From: Candidatus Saccharimonadia bacterium
Lineage (GTDB): Bacteria; Patescibacteriota; Saccharimonadia; Saccharimonadales; SZUA-47
Assembly: GCA_938050265.1 (NCBI GenBank)
Contig: CALLJT010000017.1
Coordinates: 1-8,793, forward strand
Direction: 5' to 3'
DNA: 8,793 bases
In this document: in pieces, positions 6,888-8,793 of the stretch
Layout of the letters: each line of letters starts with the position of its first letter
Numbering within the stretch: position 1 is the stretch's first letter
Position numbers and translations under genes: made by a program
The notes under the pieces: model-generated
Databases searched by the model: none
The model's input: only the letters and a program-made list of their open reading frames with translations
What the model was told of the DNA's origin: nothing

Positions 6888-6993
6888 ATGCGCCCACAGC
6901 GCAGATCGCCTAAGGAATCACACATCTAGTGGCCTCAGCACCCTCAGTCGGCCCAACCAAAATTCCGTCGTACCATTACCGCTCAAAATTGTG

Positions 6994-7022
6994 TTGACAT
7001 AAGCTTTTTTCAACGGTAGGAT
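6994..7022 (+). promoter_or_regulatory. Sigma70-type promoter for the small RNA upstream of comM
   Basis: TTGACA (6994-6999), a 17-nt spacer, and TAGGAT (7017-7022). Standard geometry puts the start at A7029, the first base of a perfect hairpin. The first eleven bases, TTGACATAAGC, are identical to those of the promoter at 5788-5816. Confidence 0.75.
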
Positions 7023-7028
7023 GTAACC

Positions 7029-7109
7029 AGTACTTTGAATAAAAAAAGTACTCAAAAACAAAAACGTCTCTGTAAACAACCACTTCTCGCAGGTGGTTGT
7101 TTCTTTTTT
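7029..7109 (+). ncRNA. Putative ~81-nt small RNA
   Basis: Predicted from the promoter at 6994-7022 and the terminator at 7074-7109. The RNA would start with AGUACUUU (7029-7036), an A-rich 8-nt loop and AAAGUACU (7045-7052), a perfect 8-bp 5' hairpin. A single-stranded A-rich linker (CAAAAACAAAAACG) follows, then the terminator stem. There is no start codon with an SD and no ORF worth naming. The shape (5' hairpin, open linker, terminator) is that of a trans-acting sRNA or of an early-terminated leader of comM, whose ATG lies 222 nt beyond. The family is unknown to me. Confidence 0.6.
7074..7109 (+). terminator. Strong intrinsic terminator
   Basis: AAACAACCAC (7074-7083) and GTGGTTGTTT (7093-7102) form a 10-bp stem with a 9-nt loop, followed by CTTTTTT (7103-7109). 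The T-tract indicates the plus strand. It separates the promoter at 6994 from comM. Confidence 0.9.
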
Positions 7110-7158
7110 ATACGAGAGATGACGATTTTGTTTTAAGGTTGCTGTGTACCGATCCTGC

Positions 7159-7259
7159 CTGTCATCCAGACTACCCTGTCCTCAAATCCTGAAAGATTCA
7201 AGGGCACATTACTCACGTGACAGAAACCCCTCAAGAGGTGACACGCAGTGAGAACTGCG
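7159..7259 (+). promoter_or_regulatory. Structured leader region before comM with a sequestered SD
   Basis: CTGTCA (7159-7164) can pair with TGACAG (7218-7223). CCCCTC before AAGAGGTGA (7233-7241) can mask that good SD. CGCAGT-GAGA-ACTGCG (7244-7259) is a 6-bp hairpin with a GNRA-type loop. The SD serves a GTG at 7248, not the comM ATG at 7331. No clear promoter was found between 7110 and 7331. Confidence 0.35.
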
Positions 7260-7330
7260 AACATTAAATATCGATTAAATCCGCACGCTTATGGTTGGGA
7301 TTTCGTCGCCCCAGGACCTACCATGCAGGC

Positions 7331-8793
7331 ATGCATACAATTCACTCTGTTCACGAAACAGGCAACGGCGATGGGGTCGTCACAGAAATACAAGCACACC
7401 TATCCAACGGACTGCCGACGATACAGCTCATCGGGACGGTCGGCAAAAGTCTCGACGAATCAAAAGAGCGTATTCGCAGCGCGTTCTCTAGCTGCGACAT
7501 AGAAATGCCCCGCAAAAAAATAACCATCAACATATCCCCTTCAGACCTGGCGAAAAACGGCGCACACTATGACGTCGCCATTGCCCTGTCCATACTCGCT
7601 CAAAGCCAGCGCATCCACACTAAAGCACTTGCCAATACCCCCGTAATACTCGGAGAGCTCGGTCTTGACGGAACCGTGAAACCAATACGCGGCATACTCG
7701 GTAAAATTCAAACTGCGAAACAGCACGGGTTCGACCACTTCATTATCCCTGAAGCGAACACGCGCCAAGCGTCCCTCATACCAAACATCCATATCCACCC
7801 TATTCGCTCTATAGCCACCCTTGTACGACACCTCCAGAGTACGGACGTGCTCTACACCGACACACAGGACGGCCACGCAATCACCAACGCAGCTGCAGCT
7901 GCTCCAGTTGACCTCCAGGACATCATTGGACAGTCGGCAGCAAAGAGAGCACTCGTCATCGCCGCAGCCGGGCATCACAACGTCTTGCTTAGCGGCCCTC
8001 CAGGTGTCGGCAAAAGCATGTTAGCTAAGGCAGCTATCGGCATACTACCGCCACTTACACGAGACGAAGTCATCACTGTCACGCACCTACATAGCTTGGT
8101 TGGAGCCCGTTCCGATCAGCTCAAAACCAACCGACCAGTGCGATCACCTCACCACAGCTCTAGCGATGTAGCGATCGTCGGAGGCGGCACCCATCCCAAG
8201 CCCGGAGAAATCACACTTGCCCATACCGGCATACTATTTCTAGACGAACTCCCCGAGTTCCGTCGCGCCACGATAGAGTCGCTCCGCCAGCCCCTCGAAG
8301 ACAAACAAGTAACCGTGTCGCGGGCAAAAGACACCACTACATACCCAGCCGACTTCATACTGATCGCCACCAAGAACCCCTGTCCCTGTGGCTATCTCGG
8401 CAGCAACAAACCATGCACGTGCACGCCGATAGAGATCCAGCGATACCAAAAAAAGCTTTCCGGGCCACTGCTCGACCGTATAGATATCCATGTCACGATG
8501 GACTCGATTGACCACACAAAGCTCCTTTCCGAACACCGAGGCGCCCCCAAAGAATCATCACACCACGCCCGGGCCAGCGTAGAAAAAGTCATCTCAACGC
8601 AACAAAAGCGGTTCAAAACCGAGGTATTGCGTAATGGAGCCATGACAAACCGCGACATCAAACAATACGCACTCCTGACCAGCGCAGCGAAGGCGATCCT
8701 CGACCATGCTGCAGACAAACTGTCCTTGTCAGCACGCGTCTACATGAAGACCACGAAACTGGCTCGTACGATTGCCGACCTCGACAATTCCAA
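7331..8793 (+). CDS. comM: ComM/YifB family Mg-chelatase-like AAA+ ATPase (3' partial)
   Basis: ComM is a hexameric branch-migration helicase that helps integrate incoming single-stranded DNA during natural transformation. The 487 visible residues match the family in order. The N-terminal domain has SNGLPTIQLIG (25-35), SLDESKERIRSAF (40-52) and PRKKITINISPSDL (60-73). Walker A is GPPGVGKS (222-229), Walker B is ILFLDE (301-306), and a Cys-rich insertion NPCPCG...CTC (349-364) precedes LSGPLLDRIDIH (376-387). The C-terminal domain reaches SARVYMKTTKLARTIADL (467-484). The usual length is ~505 aa, so about 20 residues lie beyond the window. I chose ATG 7331 because MHTIHSVHETG aligns with the usual ComM N-terminus. 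Its SD is poor (AGGA about 14 nt away), while a better SD nearby serves another frame. It may be read partly from the promoter at 6994 despite the terminator. Confidence 0.93.
   Translation, partial: MHTIHSVHETGNGDGVVTEIQAHLSNGLPTIQLIGTVGKSLDESKERIRSAFSSCDIEMPRKKITINISPSDLAKNGAHYDVAIALSILAQSQRIHTKALANTPVILGELGLDGTVKPIRGILGKIQTAKQHGFDHFIIPEANTRQASLIPNIHIHPIRSIATLVRHLQSTDVLYTDTQDGHAITNAAAAAPVDLQDIIGQSAAKRALVIAAAGHHNVLLSGPPGVGKSMLAKAAIGILPPLTRDEVITVTHLHSLVGARSDQLKTNRPVRSPHHSSSDVAIVGGGTHPKPGEITLAHTGILFLDELPEFRRATIESLRQPLEDKQVTVSRAKDTTTYPADFILIATKNPCPCGYLGSNKPCTCTPIEIQRYQKKLSGPLLDRIDIHVTMDSIDHTKLLSEHRGAPKESSHHARASVEKVISTQQKRFKTEVLRNGAMTNRDIKQYALLTSAAKAILDHAADKLSLSARVYMKTTKLARTIADLDNS

Larger units (their letters stand above)
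5820..7330. other. Long noncoding region rich in hairpins
   Basis: About 1.5 kb between the promoter of the minus-strand RNA and comM. Reading frames in it are at most ~65 codons, and their translations look random: many Cys, His, Thr and Gln, no SD, no recognisable domain. I found no tRNA, rRNA, CRISPR array or IS ends. It does contain several hairpins, a 134-nt rod-like inverted repeat and a promoter-sRNA-terminator unit, each listed separately. Apart from these, 6280-6470 and 6620-6840 show nothing I can name. Confidence 0.7.

Noticed and set aside
5500..7110. RNase P RNA, tmRNA, SRP RNA or 6S RNA
   Set aside because: None of the conserved strings I looked for (such as GAGGAAAGTCC, or a tmRNA TTCGA T-loop with CCA end) occur on either strand. 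6S was rejected because the fold is not one long rod with a central bubble.
5820..7330. CRISPR array or insertion sequence
   Set aside because: No regularly spaced direct repeats, no transposase frame, and no target duplications flanking the 6142-6275 repeat.
7541..7978. 145-codon minus-strand frame
   Set aside because: It lies antisense to comM, whose conserved motifs fix the plus strand as coding.

Overview
The window looks like a chromosomal segment of a Patescibacteria/CPR bacterium, most likely a Candidatus Saccharibacteria (TM7) lineage. This is inferred from recalled protein families, not from a database search. The evidence is a conserved CPR-type pair (an acidic ~90-aa protein overlapping a TraG/VirD4-like ATPase with a Pro/Gln-rich tail), a membrane-anchored protein with Cys-containing extracellular beta domains of the kind common in Saccharibacteria, and a divergent ComM. 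The standard genetic code fits all genes.

Layout. Positions 3-1741 (+): the 3' part of a large surface protein with a transmembrane (TM) segment at each end, overlapping by one base a small two-TM membrane protein. Positions 1748-5462 (-), convergent with the first pair and only 6 bp away: an apparent three-gene operon of a four-TM protein, the 91-aa conserved protein and the 1001-aa type IV secretion/conjugation-like ATPase, the last two sharing an ATGA overlap. Positions 5496-5816 (-): a near-consensus sigma70 promoter, about 280 nt of highly structured leader or noncoding RNA, and an intrinsic terminator just before the operon's first Shine-Dalgarno (SD) sequence. Positions 5820-7330: about 1.5 kb with no convincing protein gene but many hairpins, including a 134-nt rod-like inverted repeat. 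It also holds a compact sRNA-like unit at 6994-7109 with its own promoter and terminator. Positions 7331-8793 (+): comM, a branch-migration helicase of natural transformation, cut off by the window end about 20 residues before its expected terminus.

How it may work together. The minus-strand operon and the plus-strand membrane proteins probably belong to an envelope-spanning DNA or protein transfer apparatus; this rests on family resemblance and proximity. ComM acts on incoming DNA in the cytoplasm, so a DNA-uptake/transfer theme is plausible but unproven. The most novel-looking content is the RNA-rich intergenic region. Two independent transcription units there begin at promoters sharing the string TTGACATAAGC, each appears to start at a 5' hairpin next to an A-rich segment, and each ends in a clean intrinsic terminator.
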